From Acidobacteria bacterium 13_2_20CM_57_17 (GTDB lineage: Bacteria > Acidobacteriota > Terriglobia > Acidiferrales > UBA7541): a DNA stretch of 43,154 nucleotides. This document shows positions 23,640-31,382 of the stretch, one piece after another. Below the pieces are notes generated by a model. That model worked only from the letters and a program-made list of their open reading frames with translations. It searched no databases and had not been told where the DNA came from. Position 1 is the first letter of the stretch, and each line of letters starts with the position of its first letter. The position numbers and the translations under genes were made by a program. Location: NCBI GenBank assembly GCA_001914785.1, contig MNDE01000091.1:1-43154 (forward strand). The letters are read 5' to 3'.

Positions 23640-23704
23640 ATTTAACACAGAGAGCACAGAGAAGAGGCCAAGAGAGATTCCTCGCTTCGCTCGGAATGAC
23701 GGAA
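23640..23704 (+). repeat. CACAGAG-type repeat, copy 5, followed by a short hairpin
   Basis: Reads TTTAACACAGAGAGCACAGA, then a segment containing ATTCCTCGCTTCGCTCGGAA, whose ends ATTCC and GGAAT can pair. It fills the gap between two convergent genes. Confidence 0.65.
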
Positions 23705-23714
23705 TGCCCCAACG

Positions 23715-24869
23715 TCAGCGTGAGAGGGGGAAGACGAGGAGGTTGCGCTTGCCGGGGATGATGACGGCGATAGAGCGGCCGTCGGGGGAGAGGGCGAAAT
23801 CGCGGAAGCTGAGGCCGTGAAGGATGGGAATGGGCGTGGGCTGAGCGACGGGAATTTCGTGATTGGCGGGAATGGGCGCGAGCGTGGGAAGGTCGATCCA
23901 CACGAGATCGCCGGATTTTTTCTCGGCAGCACGCTTCAGGATGATGCGTGAATCGTCAGGCGCCCAGCGAAAGACGCCGAAGCCGATCCGGAGACGAGCG
24001 GCGCGATTGGGCGCAGTGAGATCGCGAACTTCGAGAACTTCCTTGTCGATGAAATAGGCAACTTTTTTCCCGCTCGGAGATACGCTGAGGCCGCCTTCGT
24101 AGTTCTCGAGCGTGGCAAGCTCTTTGTCGTTATCGGTGAAAAGGTCGAGGCGCTGGAGGCGGGGCGGGCCGTTCATGGCGCGATCTTGCTCGATACCCAC
24201 GATGGAAATCGTTCCTGGAATGGGCGAGACATCGCGGAAAGTGCGGCCATCGTGAGGAGACTTGACGGGGCCGATATCAATGCGCGTGGACTTCAAGGAG
24301 AAAAGCTGGCGGGGCTTCACGGCTTCGGAGAGAGCGGCGATGGTAGCGTTGTCGGGAAGAAAGAAAGGATCGGCGGCGTCCAGGATGATGTTCTCGCCTT
24401 TGTTGATGCGGACTTCCCGGCCGGAATCATCGTAGACCATGGTCTGGAAAGAGTCTTCCGTCTTGCCGCTATCATCGAGGACCGTGGTGGTGAGAAGCTC
24501 CGCGAGGAGGAAATGGCCGTTGGGAGACCAGCGGAACCCGTCGACGAGATAGCTGAAGACCTGCGTGCCGCGCGCATATTTTTGTCCTTCAAGGAGGCGG
24601 CGGCGCTTTCCGCCAGCGTCCTGGATCCAGATGTCGTCGTGCTCGAGCGCGTCGTAGACTTTTGTTTTCACCCGGCGATAGACGGAATAAACGATGCGGC
24701 CGTCAGGAGCGTAGGCGAAGGCAGTGATGTCTTCGTCGATGGATTGGAGCGGCTTGTCGAGGTTTTGGGCGCGGGCGGCAGGCAGAGAGCAGCAGCCGGC
24801 GACGAGACAGAACAGAGAGCAGAATTGGCGAAGCCACCGGAAGCGGCTGCGAGAGATGGAGCAAGTCAT
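23715..24869 (-). CDS. Secreted WD40/TolB-like beta-propeller protein
   Basis: 384 residues. Signal sequence in the first 35 residues; both a lipobox (VAGC) and a type I site (ARA-Q) are possible. The mature part shows TolB/PD40-type propeller blades: ITAFAYAPDGRIVYSVY, FRWSPNGHFLLAEL, LSVSPSGKKVAYFID, FRWAPDDSRIILKR, DFALSPDGRSIAVI. Function unknown; such proteins often bind or scaffold at the envelope. The start ATG at 24869 overlaps the stop of the VOC gene by four bases, so it is coupled to it. The open frame extends to 25019, inside the VOC gene, and is not used. Confidence 0.85.
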   Translation of the reverse strand: MTCSISRSRFRWLRQFCSLFCLVAGCCSLPAARAQNLDKPLQSIDEDITAFAYAPDGRIVYSVYRRVKTKVYDALEHDDIWIQDAGGKRRRLLEGQKYARGTQVFSYLVDGFRWSPNGHFLLAELLTTTVLDDSGKTEDSFQTMVYDDSGREVRINKGENIILDAADPFFLPDNATIAALSEAVKPRQLFSLKSTRIDIGPVKSPHDGRTFRDVSPIPGTISIVGIEQDRAMNGPPRLQRLDLFTDNDKELATLENYEGGLSVSPSGKKVAYFIDKEVLEVRDLTAPNRAARLRIGFGVFRWAPDDSRIILKRAAEKKSGDLVWIDLPTLAPIPANHEIPVAQPTPIPILHGLSFRDFALSPDGRSIAVIIPGKRNLLVFPLSR

Positions 24870-25804
24870 GGTTTCGGGTGCGGGCCAGTATATTCCGAGC
24901 AGCAGGGCTTTTGTGTGGGAGTGAATTCCATAAACTCGACGCGGGTATCGTCGGGATCGTAGAGATTGAGCTGCCACTTGCCGTCGCGGCCGATTTTGGG
25001 TTGCTCGGCGCCGGTCCAACCGTTTTTGCGAAGCTGCGCTTCCGCGGCTTTGATGTCAGGGACGCCCAGAGCGATGTGATTCATCACCCCGAGTGTTTTG
25101 TGGCTGGCGTCCGGCGAGACGTTGAGCATGTACTCGATCCAGTCAGTGCCGTCAGGGACTTGCATGTCCACCCAGTTGTCTTCGCCGTCTTTCATTCCGC
25201 CATGCCAATAAACATGGAAGCCGAGGATGTCTTTGTAAAAGCGATCTTCCGCCGCGCGGTCGTGAATGACAAAGCCGGCGTGGATGAGGCGATTGCTTAC
25301 GGGAAGGGAGGTTCCAAATACTGAAAACTGCCGATTGCCTATGGATTGGAAGAAGACCAACCGATGTCCCTCTGGATCAAGCACATCAAAATGCTTCGAT
25401 GCAGAATCAGATGTCAGTCTCTCCGGTTTAAGTCCATGTGCCATGAGGTAAGCGTGAAGTGCATCCGCGTCGGCTGTTGAAAAACCAACGGCGTCAATCA
25501 TGCTTCCGTCATGCAAGCCATTCGCTACTATTTCGAGGTACTGCATAGGATTGATAAGAAAGCACTCGGCTTCAGGCATGAAGCAACCGCGCGAGCGCTG
25601 CGGCGGCGCGGGCGCACCTTCAGCAACTGGAATGTTCAAACGGGGGAGCATCAATGATTGGCCATAAAACTGTTCAGCCTTATCCCAATCTGAAACCTTA
25701 AAACGGACAAATAGCACATTCAAAACAGCCGGACGGGCAGGAGGGGCGAAAGTGGTGCGCGAACAAAGGAGACAGAGCCCGATTACTATTAGCGAGCGTC
25801 GCAT
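24866..25804 (-). CDS. Secreted protein with two VOC (glyoxalase-like) domains
   Basis: 312 residues, signal peptide at the N-terminus (MRRSLIVIGLCLLCSRTTFA). Two VOC domains follow: LNVLFVRFKVSDWDKAEQFY and RLIHAGFVIHDRAAEDRFYK begin them. Candidate metal ligands include H at the start of the second domain (HAGFV), and H in MNHIALGVPD. VOC proteins include glyoxalase I, dioxygenases and resistance proteins; the substrate cannot be named. GAGGTG lies five to six bases before the ATG. Four-base overlap with the propeller gene suggests the two envelope proteins work together. Confidence 0.85.
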   Translation of the reverse strand: MRRSLIVIGLCLLCSRTTFAPPARPAVLNVLFVRFKVSDWDKAEQFYGQSLMLPRLNIPVAEGAPAPPQRSRGCFMPEAECFLINPMQYLEIVANGLHDGSMIDAVGFSTADADALHAYLMAHGLKPERLTSDSASKHFDVLDPEGHRLVFFQSIGNRQFSVFGTSLPVSNRLIHAGFVIHDRAAEDRFYKDILGFHVYWHGGMKDGEDNWVDMQVPDGTDWIEYMLNVSPDASHKTLGVMNHIALGVPDIKAAEAQLRKNGWTGAEQPKIGRDGKWQLNLYDPDDTRVEFMEFTPTQKPCCSEYTGPHPKP

Positions 25805-25813
25805 TAGGGCACC

Positions 25814-27163
25814 TCAAGGGTTTGATGCACGAGATCTTATTTTCCGGATTTCGTCGAGGCGCTGGCGGAGGCGCTGCTCGAAGCCCTGGTCAGTAGGTTT
25901 GTAGTAGGTGCGGCCGGCGAGGTTGTCGGGGAGGCAAGTCATGTCCGTGACTTTATCATCGAAATTGTGAGCGTATTTGTAGTCTTTGCCGTAGCCGATA
26001 TTTTTCATCAGTCCGGTGACGGCGTTGCGGATGTGGAGCGGCACGGGCTCGGCTTCGGTCTTATGGACGTCCTCGATGACCTCGCCGTAGGCAGTGTAGA
26101 CGGCGTTGGATTTTGGCGCGAGGGAGAGATAGACGGCGGTTTGCGCGAGAGCGAGATGGCCTTCGGGCGCGCCGAGGAAATCGAAAGCGTCCTTGGCGGC
26201 AAGAGTGACTGCGAGGGCGCCAGGTTCGGCGAGGCCGATGTCTTCGCTGGCCATGCGGACCATGCGGCGCGCGAGATAGAGGGGATCTTCGCCGGATTCG
26301 AGCATGCGCGCGAGCCAGTAGAGAGCGGCGTCAGGATCGGAATTACGAACGGATTTGTGCAGCGCGGAGATGAGGTTGTAATGCTCCTCGCCGGCTTTGT
26401 CGTAACGAAGAATTTTTCGTTGCAGCACGTCTTCGAGAAGCTCCGCGGTGATGACGCGCACGCCTTTCTCATTGGGCTGCGCTCCGCGGACGGCAAGCTC
26501 GAGCGTGTTGTATCCGGCGCGGGCGTCGCCATTCGCGAAGGATGCGATGCGGAAGAGGATGTCGTCAGACGCTTCCGCGGATTCGTTGCCCAAGCCGTGT
26601 TCTTTGTCCCTAAGGGTGCGGCGGAGAAGCTCGACGATTTGCGGCGTCGCGAGCGGCTCGAGGACGTAGACCTTGGTGCGCGAGAGCAGCGGCGAGATCA
26701 CCTCGAAGGAAGGATTTTCGGTGGTCGCGCCGATGAAGATGATGTGGCCGGCTTCGACGTGAGGGAGAAAGGCGTCCTGCTGCGCTTTGTTGAAGCGATG
26801 AACCTCGTCAACGAAAACGATGGTGCGATGGCCCGAGCGCGATTTATGCTCGGCCACGGCCATGACCTCCTTGATTTCCTTGATGCCCGCGAGAACGGCG
26901 CTGAAAGAAACGAATTCGGAGCGCGTCAGCCGAGCGATGAGGCGGGCTAGCGTGGTTTTTCCGCAGCCGGGAGGTCCCCAGAAGAGCATGGAGCCAAGAT
27001 TGTCGCCTTCGATTTGAACGCGGAGCGGCTTGCCCGGGCCGAGCAGTTTTTCCTGGCCGATGAATTCGTCGAGGGTGCGCGGGCGCATGCGCTCGGCAAG
27101 CGGCTGGTTCGCGGCGGGCACGTCGGGTTCCGCGGATAGCGGGAGTTTGGAGAAGAGGCTCAC
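25814..27163 (-). CDS. rarA: Replication-associated recombination protein A
   Basis: 449 residues, AAA+ ATPase of the RarA/MgsA/WRNIP1 family. Walker A is GPPGCGKTT (about 63-71), Walker B is VFVDEVHRF (about 115-123), followed by the sensor-1 region IGATTENPSFEVISPLLSR. The C-terminal part (LARRMVRMASEDIGLAEP, NAVTGLMKNIGYGKDYKYAHN) is the family tetramerisation region. It acts at stalled replication forks. The start is a GTG at 27163 that overlaps the stop of the methyltransferase gene (GTGA at 27160-27163); no independent Shine-Dalgarno is visible, which supports coupled translation. Confidence 0.95.
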   Translation of the reverse strand: MSLFSKLPLSAEPDVPAANQPLAERMRPRTLDEFIGQEKLLGPGKPLRVQIEGDNLGSMLFWGPPGCGKTTLARLIARLTRSEFVSFSAVLAGIKEIKEVMAVAEHKSRSGHRTIVFVDEVHRFNKAQQDAFLPHVEAGHIIFIGATTENPSFEVISPLLSRTKVYVLEPLATPQIVELLRRTLRDKEHGLGNESAEASDDILFRIASFANGDARAGYNTLELAVRGAQPNEKGVRVITAELLEDVLQRKILRYDKAGEEHYNLISALHKSVRNSDPDAALYWLARMLESGEDPLYLARRMVRMASEDIGLAEPGALAVTLAAKDAFDFLGAPEGHLALAQTAVYLSLAPKSNAVYTAYGEVIEDVHKTEAEPVPLHIRNAVTGLMKNIGYGKDYKYAHNFDDKVTDMTCLPDNLAGRTYYKPTDQGFEQRLRQRLDEIRKIRSRASNP

Positions 27164-28131
27164 GTTTTTTTTGGCGACCGCAGGGTGTCCGTCTTGGACG
27201 ACTGCGAAGCAGCAGACGGTTGGATGCCCGACGCAGGCGCGGAGTTTCTTTGTCGCGCGGCTTCGTAAAAAACGACCGCGGCAGCAGCGGCGGCGTTCAG
27301 CGATTCGACGCCAGCGGTCATGGGGATGCGGATCCGCGCATCGGCCCCACGCTCGATTTCCTCGGGAAGGCCGGCGCCCTCGTTGCCGACGAGGAGAGCT
27401 ACCGGCTGGCACCAGTCGACTTCCCACGGAGCGAGCAGCGGCTGCTCACCGTCCCGCGGTTCGTGAACGCTGGATGCGAGCGTGCGAACCGCGGCGACCC
27501 TGAGTTGCGTTAGGAGAATCGCAAGCGAGATGCCGGCAAGAATCGGGAGGTGGAGAGCAGCGCCGGCGGAAGCGCGCAGGGCTTTCGGCGAGAAAGGATT
27601 CGCAGTGCCGCTGATGCCGGAGGCGGCCGTGGCGGCTCCCGTTGCTCCAAAGGCCGCAGCGGTGCGCAGAATCGTTCCCACATTGCCGGGATCCTGAACG
27701 CCGGCGAGGACCAGGAGCAGAGGAGCGCAGGCGGAAGCCGGGGCGCGCACGAGGTCATCGAATGATGTTTCCCGAGGATGCGCCAGCGCGGCGACTCCTT
27801 GCGGGTGTTCGGTATCGGCAAGGCCCTCGAACAAGCGATCCGTGGTGCGGAGGACAGGAAAAGCCATTTCCGGCCTGTTGATAAAGGAGGAGAGGCGTTC
27901 GTGATGGCGTTCGCCGGATTCGCTGAAGAGCACCGCCTGAATGCGGCAGCCGGAACGGAGAGCTTCTTCGACCAGGCGCACGCCCTCAACGCCGACGAAT
28001 CCGTTTTCCGTGGGCAGGCCGCCGCGGAGAGCCATGCGGAACTCCTTGAGCCAGCGATTGTCGCGACTGGTGAGGAGCGCGGGCTCACCGGTGGGGCGAG
28101 CGCTTCGTGCGACCTTACTGGGTGCAGCCAT
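27160..28131 (-). CDS. TrmH/SpoU-family RNA methyltransferase
   Basis: 323 residues. An N-terminal substrate-binding domain (RDNRWLKEFRMALRG, FVGVEGVRLVEEAL) precedes a SPOUT catalytic domain with LVLAGVQDPGNVGTILRTAAAFG, LLVGNEGAGLPEEI and IPMTAGVESLNAAAAAAVVFYEA, which make up the three motifs of the knotted S-adenosylmethionine site. It methylates a ribose in rRNA or tRNA; RlmB- or TsnR-like roles are possible. ATG at 28131 is chosen; the frame is open to 28182. Overlaps rarA by four bases. Confidence 0.92.
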   Translation of the reverse strand: MAAPSKVARSARPTGEPALLTSRDNRWLKEFRMALRGGLPTENGFVGVEGVRLVEEALRSGCRIQAVLFSESGERHHERLSSFINRPEMAFPVLRTTDRLFEGLADTEHPQGVAALAHPRETSFDDLVRAPASACAPLLLVLAGVQDPGNVGTILRTAAAFGATGAATAASGISGTANPFSPKALRASAGAALHLPILAGISLAILLTQLRVAAVRTLASSVHEPRDGEQPLLAPWEVDWCQPVALLVGNEGAGLPEEIERGADARIRIPMTAGVESLNAAAAAAVVFYEAARQRNSAPASGIQPSAASQSSKTDTLRSPKKT

Positions 28132-28333
28132 TACCGTGGAGCGTAGCAAATTTTCACTGCGGGAAGCCAATTCCAGGCGCAACGGCGTCCGTTCAGAGAT
28201 GCCACGTGGAAACTAGCACAACGATAAGCTCTTATTGCGCCGCGTTGAGGGGGTATGGTAGCGTCGCCCGAATAAGGGCAGCACCGGCGGGGCGCTGCAC
28301 GGTGGCGTCACGACTTCGCCAAAGGCCAAAAAA

Positions 28334-28969
28334 TTGCCAGCTGAACTGCTGCGCGTCAATGCACAATCTCCAGAACCCGAACTGCTGCGTTATGCGGCAG
28401 ATTTTATTACCCGCGGAAGTGTGATTGCCATTCCCACGGATACGTTTTACGGGCTGGCGGCCGATCCCTTCAATTTGGCCGCGGTGGACGAGATTTACCG
28501 CGTGAAGGGACGGCCTGAGACGCGTGCGCTCCCCATCCTCGTGAACTCAATTGAGCAAGCCGTTCTGCTCGCCCGCGAAGCGCCGCGGAAATTTTTGCGG
28601 CTCGCGCAGGCGTTTTGGCCAGGCGGCTTGACGCTCGTAGTGAACGCCGCGCAGCGCATCCCGCTCAAAGTGACCGCGGGCACGGGGCGCATCGCGTTGC
28701 GCTGGCCCAATAGCACGGTAGTGCGGCGCTTGATCGACGAATTCGACGGCCCGGTCACTGGAACGAGCGCGAACATTTCCGGCTTTCCGTCATGCTCGAA
28801 TGCGGAGCAGGTGATGAAACAGCTTGGGCCCCGCGTGCCGCTCGTACTGGACACCGGCGAAACCGGCGGCACCCTGCCATCGACCATCGTGGAACTGAAC
28901 GGCGACACTTGGCGAATCGGCCGCGAAGGGGCCATTCCGGTGATGGAGATCGCCAAGGCTCTGGAATAA
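28334..28969 (+). CDS. Sua5/YrdC-family L-threonylcarbamoyladenylate synthase
   Basis: 211 residues of the YrdC fold: GSVIAIPTDTFYGLAADPFN, IYRVKGRPETRALPILV (with the K-R phosphate-binding pair), FWPGGLTLVVNA, GTGRIALRWPN and GPVTGTSANISG. This enzyme makes threonylcarbamoyl-AMP for the t6A37 modification of tRNA. It lacks the extra C-terminal domain of Sua5, as in TsaC/YrdC. The start is a TTG at 28334 with AAAGG upstream. No other tsa gene is nearby. Confidence 0.93.
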   Translation: MPAELLRVNAQSPEPELLRYAADFITRGSVIAIPTDTFYGLAADPFNLAAVDEIYRVKGRPETRALPILVNSIEQAVLLAREAPRKFLRLAQAFWPGGLTLVVNAAQRIPLKVTAGTGRIALRWPNSTVVRRLIDEFDGPVTGTSANISGFPSCSNAEQVMKQLGPRVPLVLDTGETGGTLPSTIVELNGDTWRIGREGAIPVMEIAKALE

Positions 28970-29126
28970 ACGCACCTTAAAACCAGATCGCTGCGACCGA
29001 GGCGGAGTCGGATTCACTGCTCTTAGCGGATCACCGACATCCGGAGGGCGCGAAGACCGCAAAAAATAGCCTCTCACGAAATGTATTGCCTGCCGTCTAA
29101 CCGCGCAGCATCCTCAAGGCACCCAA

Positions 29127-29639
29127 ATGAAAAAATTCGCTGCCGGTTTCTTTGCCGGAGCAATGGTGCTGGTTATTGGAACCTTCGGTTATCTGCGGCT
29201 GGGCTTACTCGACGTCCGGTCGGATGCTCCCCTGCCTGATATGATGGCGCGCTTGCTGTACGCCGGTATCCATGCTTCTGTTCGACGCACCGCTCCAAAA
29301 GCCCAGAACCCACTGCCGCGGACCGACGAAACCCTGATTGCCGGCGGAAAACTCTATCTGAATAATTGCGTCGGGTGCCACGGAGAGCCGGGCAAACCGC
29401 CGAGCGATTTTGGCGCGACCTTCTACCCGCCGGCCCCGCAATTTCCTCGTGAGGGAACAAAATATTCGGAAGCAGAGGTATTTTGGATCGCGAAGCATGG
29501 AATCCGCAGAACGGGCATGGGGGCGCAGGGGCCGTACTATTCCGACCTGCAACTGTGGTCGCTGGCAACATTCGTCGGCCGGCTCCCGAACCTGCCGCCA
29601 AATGTATTGGAAGGGATTCAACAACATCCGGCTAAGTAG
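29127..29639 (+). CDS. Membrane-anchored monohaem cytochrome c (first of tandem pair)
   Basis: 170 residues. An N-terminal uncleaved helix (about 4-24) anchors it. The haem motif CVGCH is at 81-85 in LYLNNCVGCHGEPG, and M131 in GIRRTGMGAQGPYYSD is the likely sixth ligand. It is class I cytochrome c and should carry electrons on the outer side of the membrane. AAGG precedes the ATG. Its neighbour at 29664 is a clear paralogue of the same length. Confidence 0.9.
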   Translation: MKKFAAGFFAGAMVLVIGTFGYLRLGLLDVRSDAPLPDMMARLLYAGIHASVRRTAPKAQNPLPRTDETLIAGGKLYLNNCVGCHGEPGKPPSDFGATFYPPAPQFPREGTKYSEAEVFWIAKHGIRRTGMGAQGPYYSDLQLWSLATFVGRLPNLPPNVLEGIQQHPAK

Positions 29640-29663
29640 TAAGCCTGGAGGAGAGTCTGCAGC

Positions 29664-30173
29664 GTGAAAAAGTTTGTACTCGGATTTATTGTTGCCATCC
29701 TAATCCTCCTTATTGGATGTTTGGCGTACTTCGCGCTTGGTTTTTCACATACGCGGGCCGACACGAAGCCCTCCGCATTAGAAATCTCAATTCTGCAATC
29801 GGCGGTACGTGCCTCAGTGCGGCGAGCCGCCGCCAGTGTTCCGAACTCGCTGCCGGCAAACGACGACGATTTGGTGGCCGGGGGAAAACTCTACGTGGCA
29901 GGTTGCCAAGGTTGTCACGGCGATTTGGGTGGACCTTATCATGAGGATCGTGATCTTTTTCCGCCGACGCCGCAGCTGCCGCACGTCGGAACGCAATACG
30001 CAGAGCCCGAACTCTACTGGATCGTGAAACATGGGATTCGTATGACGGGGATGTCGGCGTACGGGCCGTTTTATTCCGAAAAGCAATTGTGGTCGCTGGC
30101 CGCGTTTCTGCGTCGAATCAACAATCTGCCTCCAGGGATGCTTGAGAAAATCCGCCCGAAAAAAACCGGCTAA
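29664..30173 (+). CDS. Membrane-anchored monohaem cytochrome c (second of tandem pair)
   Basis: 169 residues, aligned with the previous gene throughout: MKKF N-terminal anchor, ASVRR, LVAGGKLYVAGCQGCHGDLG with haem motif CQGCH at 81-85, and IVKHGIRMTGMSAYGPFYSE with the axial Met at about 130. Starts at a GTG with GGAGGAG about ten bases upstream, 24 bases after the first gene. The two are a tandem duplication and probably co-transcribed. Redox partner unknown; a similar pair of small cytochromes can serve PQQ enzymes or alternative oxidases. Confidence 0.9.
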   Translation: MKKFVLGFIVAILILLIGCLAYFALGFSHTRADTKPSALEISILQSAVRASVRRAAASVPNSLPANDDDLVAGGKLYVAGCQGCHGDLGGPYHEDRDLFPPTPQLPHVGTQYAEPELYWIVKHGIRMTGMSAYGPFYSEKQLWSLAAFLRRINNLPPGMLEKIRPKKTG

Positions 30174-30200
30174 TGCTGACGGCGGCTTGAATAATGAACG

Positions 30201-31382
30201 TTAGCGCGGCGGGGCATAAGAAATTTTACCGAGAATCGCGGGCCCGCGCGCGCCGGTTGCTGACGGAAGGTTCGCGGACCGCTGGTGAAACGTTTCGTAG
30301 GCCAGAAGCGCAAATGCGAAAGCTTCCTTGGCGTCTTTGGGAACGCCCAGCCGGGAAGAGGGAAGAACTTCGATGCCGGGAAGCGCAGCCGAAAGTTGGG
30401 CAAGGATCAGCGGATTGTGCGCGCCACCGCCGGAAACAATGAGTTGATCGATTTTCGTCTCGCGCAGAACGAAACGATTCAAGGCGTCAACAACCGAGAG
30501 CGCGGTGAAAATGGTGACGGCGCGAATGAGGTCATTGGGTTTGGCGCGATGCCGCCTACCAAGTGCCAGGATTTTCCTCACATAAGCATGGCCGTAATAT
30601 TCGCGGCCCGTGGATTTGGGCGGCGCGATTTTCAAGTACGGATCCCGCAAGAGTTTGTCGAGCAGCGCCGGATTGCTGTGGCCTTGCGCGGCGAGTTGCG
30701 CGTTTTTGTCAAAGCGCAGGCGGCCACGCGTGAATTGCGAGACCAGGGCGTCGATGAGCATGTTGGCGGGTCCGGTGTCGAACGCGAACACTTGCTGCGG
30801 CTTGGCCGCGCGCGGAAGAACGGTGATGTTGGCAATGCCGCCGAGATTCAGCGAAATACGGCCCAGTCTCGCGTGGCGGTAGAGAAGATAATCGACGTAG
30901 GGGACGAGAGGCGCGCCTTGTCCGCCGAGAGCCATATCCGCCGGCCGAAAATCGCCGACACTCGTAATGCCCGTACGCGCCGCGATAACGGAGGGCTCTC
31001 CAATCTGCAAAGTGGATGCAGTTGGCGCCCCAAAGTAGGGAACCGGGCGTCCTTGATGGAAAATGGTCTGGCCGTGGCTCCCGATTAGCGAGATGCGTTT
31101 TGGCGAAACGCGAAACTTGCGGCAGGCGGCGAGAGCCGCGTCGGCAAAAAGCCCTCCCAAACGAAAATTCAACTGGCTCAGCGCCCCTGCGCTGATCGGT
31201 TGCTGTTCGGCAACCCGCAGAATTTCCTTGCGAAGCGCATCAGGAAATTTGACTGATGTGTGGCCGAGCAGCTTAGCGCTCAGACTTGGCGGCGCGCCGG
31301 AAATCCGCGCCAAGGCAACGTCAATACCGTCGGCAGACGTGCCGGACATCATGCCGAGGACAAGCATGGGCTTTTGGCTCAT
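30201..31382 (-). CDS. anmK: Anhydro-N-acetylmuramic acid kinase
   Basis: 393 residues of the AnmK family: N-terminal LVLGMMSGTSADGIDVALAR (nucleotide binding and catalysis), LIGSHGQTIFHQGRP with an active-site Asp region, FDTGPANMLIDALV and SGGGAHNPLILAQL. It phosphorylates and opens anhydro-MurNAc during cell-wall recycling. The ATG at 31382 overlaps the mutS stop by four bases (ATGA), so it is translated with mutS. No other recycling gene is present here. Confidence 0.94.
   Translation of the reverse strand: MSQKPMLVLGMMSGTSADGIDVALARISGAPPSLSAKLLGHTSVKFPDALRKEILRVAEQQPISAGALSQLNFRLGGLFADAALAACRKFRVSPKRISLIGSHGQTIFHQGRPVPYFGAPTASTLQIGEPSVIAARTGITSVGDFRPADMALGGQGAPLVPYVDYLLYRHARLGRISLNLGGIANITVLPRAAKPQQVFAFDTGPANMLIDALVSQFTRGRLRFDKNAQLAAQGHSNPALLDKLLRDPYLKIAPPKSTGREYYGHAYVRKILALGRRHRAKPNDLIRAVTIFTALSVVDALNRFVLRETKIDQLIVSGGGAHNPLILAQLSAALPGIEVLPSSRLGVPKDAKEAFAFALLAYETFHQRSANLPSATGARGPAILGKISYAPPR

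Noticed and set aside
25967..26950. 327-codon plus-strand open frame opposite rarA
   Set aside because: rarA has intact Walker motifs; the opposite frame shows no domain.
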